Below, piece after piece: positions 43,891 to 53,546 of a stretch of DNA of 64,000 nucleotides. The notes below the pieces were generated by a model. It was not told the origin of the DNA. It made no database searches and worked only from the letters and a program-made list of their open reading frames with translations. Made by a program: the position numbers and the translations under genes. Location: NCBI RefSeq assembly GCF_050296195.1, contig NZ_JBNKRB010000057.1; one strand, 5' to 3'. The DNA is from Gynuella sp050296195. GTDB lineage: Bacteria > Pseudomonadota > Gammaproteobacteria > Pseudomonadales > Natronospirillaceae. The stretch's first letter is position 1; each line of letters starts with the position of its first letter.

Positions 43891-45087
43891 TTATTTATCG
43901 AAAAAAGGAATACTTGCTAATAATTCATCTATCCTGGACTGACTCCAGAACTCTCTGGGCTCACTATCTAATGCCCTAAGTGCATCCTTATCAAGCATCA
44001 CTGGTTTGTTTTTCAAATTCTCCACAAACTGTTCAAGCCGATCTGACTCAATCGCCTTAACCAACAACAGATAGAAAGAGATCCCAGCCTGATTAGCCAG
44101 CAAATCTATACCGGAATAACCAGAATCCTTGTTATCAGAATCAGAAAGCTCTTTAAACAAACCAACCTGCTTGGCCGAATCAGCAGTGGTTTGTGCCGCC
44201 AATAATGCAGAAAATACAAAATGCCTCGCCAAATCACGATGGCCAGACAGATAAAAACGAATAGCAGGAGGGTCCTGGATTTTCAGATCAAACAAGCTGT
44301 TCACCGAGTTCCCAGCAACATATTGAGCAATTACGGTCAAAAACACCTTCAAGTCTTCAGATCCCGGCCTGGCAGCTTCAATCACAGCAGCCAACCATTC
44401 TGCTATTTCCGAACGATCTTCAAACCGCGTATTTACCTGATGAATTACCTTAAGAAATTTTGAAGCTTTCACCTGTTCCTGAGTGGTATCAAAAGTCGTT
44501 AACTGCTCACTCAATAATGGAAACCATGTTAGACCAATACTGACTCCCTGGGATGTCGGCACAATACTCAATCGCACCTTCTGCCACTGATCCTGGACAG
44601 ACTCGGGAACCCGATGTTTTATGAGTCGATTAACATAACGGACAACTGCATTGGGCAGAGAAAGATCTGATAAAGATATACTGGTAACAGCCGGAAATTC
44701 TCCAGGAATAACTTGCCAGACAACATCCAGATTGAGATATCGAAATGTACTGGAAAAAATAGGGTAGGATAAATGAGTTACGACCCCGATCTCTGTAGAC
44801 TCAACCCGAATATTGAGATTTTCATCAACACCGTACTGAGCCAGAAGCAAGGCCAGCGCAAGGTTCAATTCACGTTCCGTAAGATCTAGAACATAACGAC
44901 TGCCGGTTTTCAAATGACCTGGCTGATACTTCTCCCACAGAGCCTGCATGCGCTTAAGATCGGAAAAATTTAATGCCGGCTTGGTCTGAACGACGGCTCG
45001 AGCATCTGAGACCCATAGACCTAAGGCAACCAGTAGCCCCATAACAATTAAGATCAAAAAAAGGCTGGTCTTCAAAAATCTACGCAT
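43891..45087 (-). CDS. Hypothetical single-pass membrane protein
   Basis: A 398-residue protein with one N-terminal membrane segment (about 7-27) that probably anchors a long periplasmic domain. No family is recognised. It starts directly at the end of the RmlD-like gene, so the two are probably co-transcribed. Composition is ordinary. Confidence 0.75.
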   Translation of the reverse strand: MRRFLKTSLFLILIVMGLLVALGLWVSDARAVVQTKPALNFSDLKRMQALWEKYQPGHLKTGSRYVLDLTERELNLALALLLAQYGVDENLNIRVESTEIGVVTHLSYPIFSSTFRYLNLDVVWQVIPGEFPAVTSISLSDLSLPNAVVRYVNRLIKHRVPESVQDQWQKVRLSIVPTSQGVSIGLTWFPLLSEQLTTFDTTQEQVKASKFLKVIHQVNTRFEDRSEIAEWLAAVIEAARPGSEDLKVFLTVIAQYVAGNSVNSLFDLKIQDPPAIRFYLSGHRDLARHFVFSALLAAQTTADSAKQVGLFKELSDSDNKDSGYSGIDLLANQAGISFYLLLVKAIESDRLEQFVENLKNKPVMLDKDALRALDSEPREFWSQSRIDELLASIPFFDK

Positions 45088-45972
45088 CTAATCAACAACC
45101 TGATCTACATAATATGCCTTAAGACTCTTAAGAATCCCATTTTTCCATGGGCGCTGCTTAATACCGAAACTATTCAGTATTTTTTGGCAATTCAAGACGC
45201 TATTCGGTCGCTGAAAGTTCTCTTCACCCGCGACCGGTACGACACCGACAGCAACAGTATCAGTGAAACGCGAGTTTTCCTGCAATATATATAAGGCAAG
45301 CTTATGCCAAGTGGTGGAATCATAACCACAATAGTGATAGGTCCCCCAAAGCCGGTCTGTGGTTTTACAACTCAACTGTTCAGTAATTGCAACCAAAACA
45401 ACGGCAAGGTCATGACTATAAGTAGGGCAACCATGCTGGTCGGTGGGGACTCGCAACTCACTATTGCTTTTTGTAGCCTCCAGTAACCTGGAAAAAAAAT
45501 TGTTTCCGTACTCGCCAAAGACCCAACTCGATCTCACAATGACATGCTTAGACCATTCTGATCGTAGATACTGCTCTCCTAGCAACTTGCTACGACCATA
45601 AACACTGACCGGATCCGGCTCATCCTCTTCACAATACTGTCCGACTTTTGTACCGGAAAATACATGGTCAGAAGATAAATGAATCAGCTCTATATCAAAT
45701 TGCTTACAAACCGTTGCCAGCACTCTTACTGCATCAGCATTAACAGCCTGACAGCGTTCTGCTTCCAATTCAGCCGACTCTATTCTGGTATATGCCGCAC
45801 AGTTAATAATAAAATCAGGCCGGTATTCTTTGACAACTCTTAAAACCTGATCAACCGCACAAATATCCAGCTGGCTGAATTCCATTGCCAGGGTCTCATA
45901 GCCTCTGAAACGGGCGTAACTTTTAACCGCCCTTCCCAGCTGCCCCTCAGCACCAGTGATCAGATATTTCAC
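45088..45972 (-). CDS. RmlD-like SDR (dTDP-4-dehydrorhamnose reductase family)
   Basis: A 294-residue extended short-chain dehydrogenase. The NAD-binding loop is GAEGQLGRAV and the catalytic YxxxK is YGRSK, with the RmlD motifs INCAAYT and DQHGCPTYSHDLA. It reduces a nucleotide-sugar ketone. There are no rmlA, rmlB or rmlC genes nearby, so a specific role in dTDP-rhamnose synthesis is uncertain. Confidence 0.85.
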   Translation of the reverse strand: MKYLITGAEGQLGRAVKSYARFRGYETLAMEFSQLDICAVDQVLRVVKEYRPDFIINCAAYTRIESAELEAERCQAVNADAVRVLATVCKQFDIELIHLSSDHVFSGTKVGQYCEEDEPDPVSVYGRSKLLGEQYLRSEWSKHVIVRSSWVFGEYGNNFFSRLLEATKSNSELRVPTDQHGCPTYSHDLAVVLVAITEQLSCKTTDRLWGTYHYCGYDSTTWHKLALYILQENSRFTDTVAVGVVPVAGEENFQRPNSVLNCQKILNSFGIKQRPWKNGILKSLKAYYVDQVVD

Positions 45973-46099
45973 TTAATTGACATCCAGATATTCCAACACT
46001 CACCCGACCTGAGCTTTATTCAGGGCCAGAATGCATTCCACCCGTGATAGCTGCCCTATCTATCCAGGAAAACAGCAATCACTTATACAAAAACATGCC

Positions 46100-46135
46100 T
46101 GAAGAGGTTATTTACTGAATGCAAAAACCTCTTCA
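46100..46135 (-). terminator. Terminator after ssb
   Basis: TGAAGAGGTT/AACCTCTTCA is a perfect 10-bp stem 19 bp past the ssb stop on the minus strand, followed by a short T-rich run. Confidence 0.7.
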
Positions 46136-46153
46136 TCGCTTTGAAATATACCG

Positions 46154-46771
46154 TCAGAACGGGATGTCATCATCAAAATCATCAAAACCTGTCGGCTGCT
46201 GGGGCTGCTGTGGTGCAGGTTGTTGACGATACGGCTGCTGCTGAGGCGGGGCTTGATGCCCTCCTTGTTGAGGCGATGCGGGTTGTTGACCGTACCCACC
46301 ACCAGCACTAGTTGACGGTTGATTAGGATAATTCCCATAGCCGCCACCCTGCTGGGGAGCCTGAGGTTGCTGTGGCGAGGCCATATTGGGATTACCGCCG
46401 GCAGAGTATGAGGAAGACTGGTCTGCATTATCACGGCCTCCCATTAGCTGCATTTCATTCGCAACAATTTCCGTGGTATACCGATCCTGGCCATTTTGAT
46501 CCTGCCATTTTCGGGTCTGCAAACGACCTTCAAGATAAACCTGACTTCCTTTACGCAAATACTGCGCAGCTATTTCAGCAGTACGACCAAACAACACGCA
46601 ACGATGCCACTCTGTCACATCCTGACGCATACCCATTTCATTTTTGGGCCCCAACTCATTAGTCGCGACATTGAGAGTCACAACCTGCGTACCACCGGCT
46701 GTGGCACGGACATCCGGATCCTGTCCCAATCTCCCGAGGATAATAACTTTGTTTACGGTACCTTTGGCCAT
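46154..46771 (-). CDS. ssb: Single-stranded DNA-binding protein
   Basis: A 205-residue SSB. The OB fold covers residues 1-110 (NKVIILGRLGQDPDVR). A long Gln/Gly/Pro-rich linker follows. The acidic C-terminal tip DDFDDDIPF recruits repair partners. It is downstream of a YajR-type transporter, and uvrA lies on the other side of that gene. Confidence 0.96.
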   Translation of the reverse strand: MAKGTVNKVIILGRLGQDPDVRATAGGTQVVTLNVATNELGPKNEMGMRQDVTEWHRCVLFGRTAEIAAQYLRKGSQVYLEGRLQTRKWQDQNGQDRYTTEIVANEMQLMGGRDNADQSSSYSAGGNPNMASPQQPQAPQQGGGYGNYPNQPSTSAGGGYGQQPASPQQGGHQAPPQQQPYRQQPAPQQPQQPTGFDDFDDDIPF

Positions 46772-46800
46772 CTAACTTTCCTAACTTGATTTTTCAATAA

Positions 46801-48162
46801 TTATGCTGCCTGACGATTCAATACTTGTCGAATGTCATTTTCGCTGATTTCTGTCTGGCGGAATTTTACCAGCACTTTCCTACTTTTGGCTTCAAGACTC
46901 ACGGTCTCAACACCTTTCAATGCCAGAAGCGTTGCCTGCAGTGATGTCCAGTACTCTTCATGCCAGTCACTTAAGTCCAAAGTCAGACTGACAAGACGCG
47001 CTGGAACCTCCTGACCAAGGCTGATGAAGTACCACAACACAAGCATTCCAGAGGACATGATGATGACCCCTTGTTTGTGCCAAACACTATATACCAGCCC
47101 TCCCAACATACCACCTATTGCGGCTCCCAGAAACTGACTGGTATTGAAAACTCCCAAAGCAGTTCCTTTTGATTCCGCTGCGCAAATACGTGAAATCAGG
47201 CTTGGCATCGCCGCTTCCAGAAAATTGAAAGCGATAAAATACAGTACCAGCAAAGTGCCTATAGTCAGCCAGTGGCTTCCTGCTGGTGTTAAAAGAGAAA
47301 CTTCTGAAATCAAAAGCAACAGGATGGACAGGCTGAATATTCGCACCATCTGGTTTTTCTTTTCAGCCAGAATCATAAAAGGCACCATCAGAAAAAAGGC
47401 CAGAATCATTACAGGCATATACAACCAGCCATGGGATTGTGCCGCCAGACCAGCATGCTCAAGCATGACAGGTACAATGATGAACGTTGACATCATCCCC
47501 ATATGCAAAATGAACACCCCTGCATCCAGCCTTAGCAAATTAGGGTTACGACTCACCCGTAAAGCTGCTTTAAAAAAGTGATCCACAACAACAGGTCGCC
47601 CCTGATGTTCCGGATTAGGAACTACTTTTACGACCAGAAAAATTGCTACTAATGCCAGCAGAAAGGTCGCTGCAAAAACCCCTTGCAACCCAAACCAAGT
47701 CGCCAGCCAAGGCCCGAGCATCATCGCCACAGTAAAAGACAACCCGATGCTAATCCCTACAGCGGCCATCGCTTTAGTACGGTGCTCCTCCCTGACCAGA
47801 TCCGTCAGCAAAGCCATTGTTGAACTGGCAATCGCTCCAGCACCCTGTAAACAGCGCCCTAGAATTATCCACTGAATATCCTGAGCAAACGCTGCCACAA
47901 CACTCCCTAATGCAAACAAACACAAGCCGGAAACAATTACTTTCTTACGCCCAATCCGATCTGACAACCATCCAAGCGGTACCTGCAACAACGCCTGGGA
48001 AATGCCATAAATCCCCAGAGCTATTCCCAACAACTCAGGAGTAGCTCCTTTAAGTTCTGTACCAAAGGTCATCATAATTGGCAAAATCATGAACAGCCCA
48101 AGCATACGGACCACATAAACCCCGGTTAACGCCAATACTGCGGTTCGTTCCTGTTTATTCAT
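46801..48162 (-). CDS. MFS transporter, YajR-like
   Basis: A 453-residue major facilitator with 12 predicted helices and a C-terminal ferredoxin-like domain of about 65 residues, matching the YAM domain of E. coli YajR. The MFS loop is GWLSDRIGRKKVIV. The substrate is unknown; multidrug or sugar efflux has been proposed for relatives. It lies between ssb and uvrA, as in several gammaproteobacteria. Confidence 0.9.
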   Translation of the reverse strand: MNKQERTAVLALTGVYVVRMLGLFMILPIMMTFGTELKGATPELLGIALGIYGISQALLQVPLGWLSDRIGRKKVIVSGLCLFALGSVVAAFAQDIQWIILGRCLQGAGAIASSTMALLTDLVREEHRTKAMAAVGISIGLSFTVAMMLGPWLATWFGLQGVFAATFLLALVAIFLVVKVVPNPEHQGRPVVVDHFFKAALRVSRNPNLLRLDAGVFILHMGMMSTFIIVPVMLEHAGLAAQSHGWLYMPVMILAFFLMVPFMILAEKKNQMVRIFSLSILLLLISEVSLLTPAGSHWLTIGTLLVLYFIAFNFLEAAMPSLISRICAAESKGTALGVFNTSQFLGAAIGGMLGGLVYSVWHKQGVIIMSSGMLVLWYFISLGQEVPARLVSLTLDLSDWHEEYWTSLQATLLALKGVETVSLEAKSRKVLVKFRQTEISENDIRQVLNRQAA

Positions 48163-48280
48163 TACGACTCACTGTACTCTTTAAAAACATAATACTGACT
48201 AGCATAAGATCAAAAACCCGCGCAGTTTATAGTATTTGACCATTATTTACGCACCTGTTTTTGATTTTTTTTCAGTAGAG

Positions 48281-48300
48281 ATATGTATATTCTTACAGTA
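48281..48300 (+). promoter_or_regulatory. Possible LexA box of uvrA
   Basis: ATATGTATATTCTTACAGTA has an intact right half (ACAGTA) and a degenerate left half (ATG instead of CTG), 14 of 20 consensus matches, 40 bp upstream of uvrA, an SOS gene in relatives. Confidence 0.45.
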
Positions 48301-48340
48301 AAATAACCAATCCGTTTTATTCGAGGTCAACAGGGTTTTC

Positions 48341-51160
48341 ATGGACAAGATCGTCGTAGAGGGTGCCCGCACTCATAATCTGAAAAACATCAATGTCGAA
48401 ATACCCAGAGACAAACTGGTTGTGATTACCGGCCTGTCAGGCTCTGGCAAATCTTCGCTGGCTTTTGACACTTTATATGCCGAAGGTCAGAGGCGTTACG
48501 TTGAATCACTCTCAACCTATGCCCGTCAGTTTTTATCTATGATGGAAAAACCCGACGTCGATCACATTGAGGGCCTCAGTCCTGCCATCTCAATTGAGCA
48601 GAAGACCACCAGCCACAATCCACGCTCCACCGTTGGCACCACAACCGAAATATACGATTACCTTCGTCTGCTGTTTGCCCGGACGGGTGAACCAAGATGT
48701 CCCGATCATAATGAACCGCTGGAAGCACAGACCGTTTCTCAGATGGTGGATCAGATACTCGCTCTGCCTGAAGGCACCAAGCTCATGCTACTGGCACCCC
48801 TGGTTAAAGACCGAAAAGGTGAACATCTGCATGTATTCCACGAGCTGCGACAACAGGGGTTTGTTCGAGTAAGGATTAATGGTGTGATTTGTGACCTTGA
48901 TGAAGCCCCGAGTCTCGATAAGCGAAAAAAACACAAGATTGAAGCGGTTATCGACCGGTTTAAAGTCCGTTCAGATATTCAACAGCGCCTGGCCGAGTCT
49001 TTGGAAACCTGTTTGGAACTAGCTGATGGAACGGCACTGGTAAGTTACATGGAGGGTCAGGGGGAAGACCTGATTTTTTCCTCCAAATTTGCCTGTCCAA
49101 TATGCGGTTATGCTATTCCCGAACTGGAACCCCGAATGTTTTCCTTTAACAATCCTGCTGGTGCCTGCGAGAGCTGTGATGGATTAGGGGTCAAACAATA
49201 TTTTGATATTAAGAAGGTGGTTTTTGACGAAGATCGCAGCCTTGCAGAAGGTGCAATTCCAGGCTGGGACAGACGTAGCGTGTATTATTTCTCTCAGCTT
49301 GAATCAGTCGCTCAACATTACAAGGTCGATATCGATTTACCCTGGAAGAAACTTGGGAAAAAATTCCAGAATGCCGTTTTGAATGGCACTGGTGAAGAAA
49401 TTGTTTTTTCCTACGTTAATAGCCGCGGAGATGTCATCAAACGATCCCACTCGTTTGAGGGTGTCATTCCAAACATGGAACGGCGCTATCACGAGACAGA
49501 AAGCCAGATGGTACGTGAAGATCTGGCCAAATACCTGGCCGAGCAACCGTGCCCAAGTTGCTCAGGAACCCGTCTGAAACAAGCCAGCCGCCATGTATTT
49601 GTAGACAACAAAACGCTACCACAACTGGTAAGCCTGCCTATTGCCGACGCCGAGCAATATTTTGGTTCACTCAAGCTGTCGGGCAGAAAAGGAGACATTG
49701 CCGAAAAAATTCTCAAAGAGATTCGTCAGCGACTGGAGTTTCTGGTGAACGTCGGTCTTGAATACTTATCACTTGATCGTTCAGCAGACACATTATCCGG
49801 TGGCGAGACCCAGCGCATTCGACTCGCCAGTCAAATTGGCGCTGGGCTTGTAGGTGTTATGTATATTCTGGACGAACCTTCCATAGGACTTCATCAAAGG
49901 GATAATGAGCGCCTGCTCAAAACGCTGGTTCATTTACGCGATCTAGGCAATACAGTACTCGTAGTAGAACACGATGAAGATGCAATTCGCAGTGCAGATT
50001 TTGTCTTGGATATTGGCCCAGGAGCCGGAGTTCACGGTGGTGAAGTCATTGCCAGTGGAACTCCCACGCAGATCATGCGCTCAAAAAAATCCCTTACTGG
50101 ACAATACCTCTCTGGCAAACGAAAAATCATCATACCGGAAAAAACGGTCCCGTTTGATAAGTCCAAACTATTGCGGGTCAATGGCGCTTCCGGCAACAAC
50201 CTCCAGCATGTCAACCTGGAGATTCCTGTAGGACTATTCACCTGCGTCACCGGCGTCTCTGGTTCTGGCAAATCGACTCTTATTAACAATACCCTTTACC
50301 CTGTTGCAGCAACAGCGCTCAACAATGCCACCACCCTCACTGCAAGCCCTCATCAATCCGTAGAGGGCCTGGAACTCTTTGATAAAGTCGTCGATATAGA
50401 TCAGAGCCCGATAGGTCGCACACCAAGATCAAACCCTGCCACTTATACAGGAATCTTTACAGCCATACGAGACCTGTTCACTGGAACACAAGAAGCCAGG
50501 TCCAGAGGCTACAAAGCAGGGCGTTTCAGCTTCAACGTAAAAGGAGGACGTTGTGAAGCCTGTCAGGGTGACGGCATGATTAAAGTCGAAATGCATTTCC
50601 TTGCGGACATTTATGTGCCTTGCGATGTGTGTCAGGGAAAACGCTATAACAGAGAAACCCTGGAAATAAAATATAAGGGAAAAAACATTCACGAGTGTTT
50701 AGATATGACGGTTGAGGAAGCGCGTGAATTTTTTGATTCCATCCCCCAATTGAACCGAAAACTACAGACCTTGGTTGATGTGGGTTTAAGCTATGTCAAA
50801 CTGGGTCAAAGCGCCACGACACTTTCAGGTGGCGAAGCGCAACGCGTCAAACTGGCTCGTGAATTATCAAAACGAGACACAGGCAACACTTTGTACATTC
50901 TGGATGAACCAACTACCGGGCTTCACTTTCATGATATTCAGCAATTGCTGGATGTTCTGCATCGGCTGAGAGATCATGGCAACACTATTGTCGTCATCGA
51001 ACATAATCTGGATGTAATTAAAACTGCAGACTGGGTGGTAGATCTTGGTCCTGAAGGAGGAAGTAAAGGGGGACAAATTATTGCAACAGGAATGCCTCGC
51101 CAAATCGCCTCCCATAAAAAGAGCCTGACCGGCAAATTTCTAAAGCCATTAATGGCCTGA
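48341..51160 (+). CDS. uvrA: Excinuclease ABC subunit A
   Basis: A 939-residue damage-recognition ATPase of nucleotide excision repair. It has two ABC modules (GLSGSGKSSLAFDTLYAEG and GVSGSGKSTLINNTLYP), two signature LSGGE motifs, and zinc modules (CPICGY/CESCDG and CEACQGDG/CDVCQG). Length matches the family. It is followed by a strong terminator. Confidence 0.98.
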   Translation: MDKIVVEGARTHNLKNINVEIPRDKLVVITGLSGSGKSSLAFDTLYAEGQRRYVESLSTYARQFLSMMEKPDVDHIEGLSPAISIEQKTTSHNPRSTVGTTTEIYDYLRLLFARTGEPRCPDHNEPLEAQTVSQMVDQILALPEGTKLMLLAPLVKDRKGEHLHVFHELRQQGFVRVRINGVICDLDEAPSLDKRKKHKIEAVIDRFKVRSDIQQRLAESLETCLELADGTALVSYMEGQGEDLIFSSKFACPICGYAIPELEPRMFSFNNPAGACESCDGLGVKQYFDIKKVVFDEDRSLAEGAIPGWDRRSVYYFSQLESVAQHYKVDIDLPWKKLGKKFQNAVLNGTGEEIVFSYVNSRGDVIKRSHSFEGVIPNMERRYHETESQMVREDLAKYLAEQPCPSCSGTRLKQASRHVFVDNKTLPQLVSLPIADAEQYFGSLKLSGRKGDIAEKILKEIRQRLEFLVNVGLEYLSLDRSADTLSGGETQRIRLASQIGAGLVGVMYILDEPSIGLHQRDNERLLKTLVHLRDLGNTVLVVEHDEDAIRSADFVLDIGPGAGVHGGEVIASGTPTQIMRSKKSLTGQYLSGKRKIIIPEKTVPFDKSKLLRVNGASGNNLQHVNLEIPVGLFTCVTGVSGSGKSTLINNTLYPVAATALNNATTLTASPHQSVEGLELFDKVVDIDQSPIGRTPRSNPATYTGIFTAIRDLFTGTQEARSRGYKAGRFSFNVKGGRCEACQGDGMIKVEMHFLADIYVPCDVCQGKRYNRETLEIKYKGKNIHECLDMTVEEAREFFDSIPQLNRKLQTLVDVGLSYVKLGQSATTLSGGEAQRVKLARELSKRDTGNTLYILDEPTTGLHFHDIQQLLDVLHRLRDHGNTIVVIEHNLDVIKTADWVVDLGPEGGSKGGQIIATGMPRQIASHKKSLTGKFLKPLMA

Positions 51161-51170
51161 CACTATACGC

Positions 51171-51200
51171 TTCTCATGGTGAAAACCTTCACCATGAGAA
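51171..51200 (+). terminator. Rho-independent terminator after uvrA
   Basis: TTCTCATGGTGAA/TTCACCATGAGAA is a perfect 13-bp stem with a 4-base loop, followed by a weak A/T run, 10 bp after the uvrA stop. Confidence 0.8.
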
Positions 51201-51317
51201 AATTTGTATATCAACTACCAAAACGTTCTGTAGTTAAATTACAAACACTTAGTATTCATACCTCATTCCATTGACCGACCTTCAAGACAATTTTGTAATA
51301 AAACTACATTATTTCGC

Positions 51318-51575
51318 ATGAAGAATTTATTAGGCCAATATGTTGATATGCATCAAACCGCACAATATCAACCTCATAACGTATTCTATATACTCACTGA
51401 TAAAAGTAATGGAACAGAGAAAAACGCAAAATCTGTAATGTTCCAACAAAAATGGCAAGATTACTGCGGTGAGATTATTTTCTCAAAGATGAAAGAAAAT
51501 AAGATTTTTGTGATGCCCTTTCATCAATCAGAAAATACTGCAAAAATAATCTCATCCTTTGCAAAAAGTCTTTAG
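51318..51575 (+). CDS. Possible small hypothetical protein
   Basis: An 85-residue ORF with an A/T-rich base pattern and no clear ribosome site. The product is basic and hydrophilic with no recognised domain. It may be a real orphan gene or chance. Confidence 0.35.
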   Translation: MKNLLGQYVDMHQTAQYQPHNVFYILTDKSNGTEKNAKSVMFQQKWQDYCGEIIFSKMKENKIFVMPFHQSENTAKIISSFAKSL

Positions 51576-51686
51576 ATCGGTTGTATGCAAACTGATTCAG
51601 CAAAATGGCTGACGGTTGATAAACATAATGTCATACAACCTACTAACAGTTTTTGTAGAGAGCTAACTTATGACGTGTGATGTTAT

Positions 51687-51850
51687 CCCATAGCAAAAAC
51701 TCTATGGGCGGTTCTCAAAAGGCCTGAAGACCTGAGAGACCTAACAGGACAATAGCTCATACTGACTACAAACAAAAATACTACCTGACCCGACTCGGTT
51801 CAGGTTTATAGAGTTTTTCGATTTCAAGACTACATATCTAGGAGAACCGC
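51687..51850 (+). promoter_or_regulatory. Structured 5' leader of pckA with alternative helices
   Basis: Four pairings can be drawn. CCCATAG/CTATGGG forms a local hairpin (51687-51708). AAAAACTCTAT (51695-51705) is perfectly complementary to ATAGAGTTTTT (51808-51818) and cannot coexist with the first. GCGGTTCTC (51708-51716) is perfectly complementary to GAGAACCGC (51842-51850), which spans the Shine-Dalgarno region of pckA. ACCTGA/TCAGGT (51783-51805) is an inner hairpin. Pairs two and three cross, so they form a pseudoknot or a switch. No known riboswitch class is recognised. Confidence 0.6.
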
Positions 51851-51853
51851 GAA

Positions 51854-53461
51854 ATGGCCAATCATCTTGATCTCTCAAAGTATGGCATCAGCAACGTTAC
51901 TGAAATTGTCCACAACCCTTCTTATGACCAGCTTTATAATGAAGAAACAAACCCTGAGCTTGAAGGCTATGAAAAAGGCCAGGTAACCGAACTTGGCGCA
52001 GTCAATGTTATGACTGGCGTATTTACCGGTCGCTCTCCAAAAGACAAATATATTGTTAAGGATGATGTTACTAAAGACACCATCTGGTGGAACTCAGAGA
52101 AAGCCAAAAACGATAACAAACCCATTACTCAGGAAGTATGGAATGACTGTAAAAAGGCAGTCACTGATCAGTTATCGGGTAAACGCCTGTTCGTTGTTGA
52201 TACATTTTGTGGCGCCAATGAAGATACTCGCCTGAAAATTCGTTTTATCATGGAAGTAGCCTGGCAAGCGCATTTTGTAACCAACATGTTCATCAGACCG
52301 ACACCAGAACAATTGGCTGATTTTGGTGAACCCGATTTTGTTGTTATGAACGGTTCAAAAACCACCAATCCAAAATGGAAAGAACACGGTCTCAACTCTG
52401 AAGTATTCACCCTGTTTAACCTGACTGAAAAAATGCAGGTGATTGGAGGAAGTTGGTACGGCGGTGAAATGAAGAAAGGTATGTTTGCCATGATGAACTA
52501 TTACCTTCCTTTAGATGGTATGGCCTCCATGCACTGTTCCGCCAACGTAGGCGCAGAAGGCGATGTGGCAGTATTCTTCGGCCTTTCCGGCACAGGCAAA
52601 ACAACCTTATCTGCTGACCCAAAACGTAAGTTAATTGGTGATGACGAACATGGTTGGGATGATAATGGAGTATTTAACTTCGAAGGTGGTTGCTACGCTA
52701 AGACTATTAATCTGGACAAAGAAAGTGAGCCAGATATCTACAATGCCATCAAGCGTGATGCGTTACTAGAAAACGTAACCGTTGATGCTGATGGAAAAAT
52801 AGATTTCACCGACGGTTCTGTTACAGAAAACACTCGGGTTTCTTACCCTATTTATCATATCGAAAATATCGTAAAACCAGTGTCCAAAGCAGGTCATGCG
52901 AAAAAAGTGATCTTCCTGACCGCTGATGCTTTTGGCGTTCTGCCACCTGTTTCAAAATTAACAGCCGAGCAAACCAAATATCACTTCTTGTCAGGCTTTA
53001 CTGCAAAACTGGCTGGAACTGAACGCGGAATCACTGAACCAACCCCAACATTCTCGGCTTGCTTTGGTGCGGCCTTCTTAACCCTGCATCCAACCAAATA
53101 TGGTGAGGAACTGGTTAAGAAAATGGAGGCAGCCGGTGCTACAGCATACTTGGTAAACACAGGATGGAACGGTAGCGGGAAACGTATTTCCATTAAAGAC
53201 ACCCGCGGCATTATCGATGCCATTTTAGATGGATCGATTGAAAATGCGGAAACCAAAACTCTGCCAATTTTCAACCTTGAAATACCAACAGCCCTGCATG
53301 ATGTTGATTCTGGAATTCTGGACCCAAGAGATACCTACGCAGATCTGTCCCAATGGGAAGAAAAAGCAAAAGACCTTGCCTCTCGCTTCACTAAGAATTT
53401 TGAAAAATTCACCGATAACGATGAAGGTAAAGCGCTGGTTGCTGCCGGTCCCCAACTCTAG
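51854..53461 (+). CDS. pckA: Phosphoenolpyruvate carboxykinase (ATP)
   Basis: A 535-residue enzyme that converts oxaloacetate to PEP, the entry to gluconeogenesis. The P-loop is GLSGTGKTTLSADP, followed by the metal/ATP motif GDDEHGWD and FNFEGGCYAK. Length fits the family. AGGAG precedes the ATG by about 9 bases, and its region is complementary to the leader. A terminator follows. Confidence 0.98.
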   Translation: MANHLDLSKYGISNVTEIVHNPSYDQLYNEETNPELEGYEKGQVTELGAVNVMTGVFTGRSPKDKYIVKDDVTKDTIWWNSEKAKNDNKPITQEVWNDCKKAVTDQLSGKRLFVVDTFCGANEDTRLKIRFIMEVAWQAHFVTNMFIRPTPEQLADFGEPDFVVMNGSKTTNPKWKEHGLNSEVFTLFNLTEKMQVIGGSWYGGEMKKGMFAMMNYYLPLDGMASMHCSANVGAEGDVAVFFGLSGTGKTTLSADPKRKLIGDDEHGWDDNGVFNFEGGCYAKTINLDKESEPDIYNAIKRDALLENVTVDADGKIDFTDGSVTENTRVSYPIYHIENIVKPVSKAGHAKKVIFLTADAFGVLPPVSKLTAEQTKYHFLSGFTAKLAGTERGITEPTPTFSACFGAAFLTLHPTKYGEELVKKMEAAGATAYLVNTGWNGSGKRISIKDTRGIIDAILDGSIENAETKTLPIFNLEIPTALHDVDSGILDPRDTYADLSQWEEKAKDLASRFTKNFEKFTDNDEGKALVAAGPQL

Positions 53462-53474
53462 TTCATCTATACTG

Positions 53475-53496
53475 ACAAGCGCATGGAAGCGCTTGT
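53475..53496 (+). terminator. Terminator after pckA
   Basis: ACAAGCGC/GCGCTTGT forms an 8-bp stem with a 6-base loop, then AATTTT, 13 bp after the pckA stop. Confidence 0.75.
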
Positions 53497-53546
53497 AATT
53501 TTCTCGGTATTACCAAGCCTCTAGTTATTGCCACTCTATAAAGACA

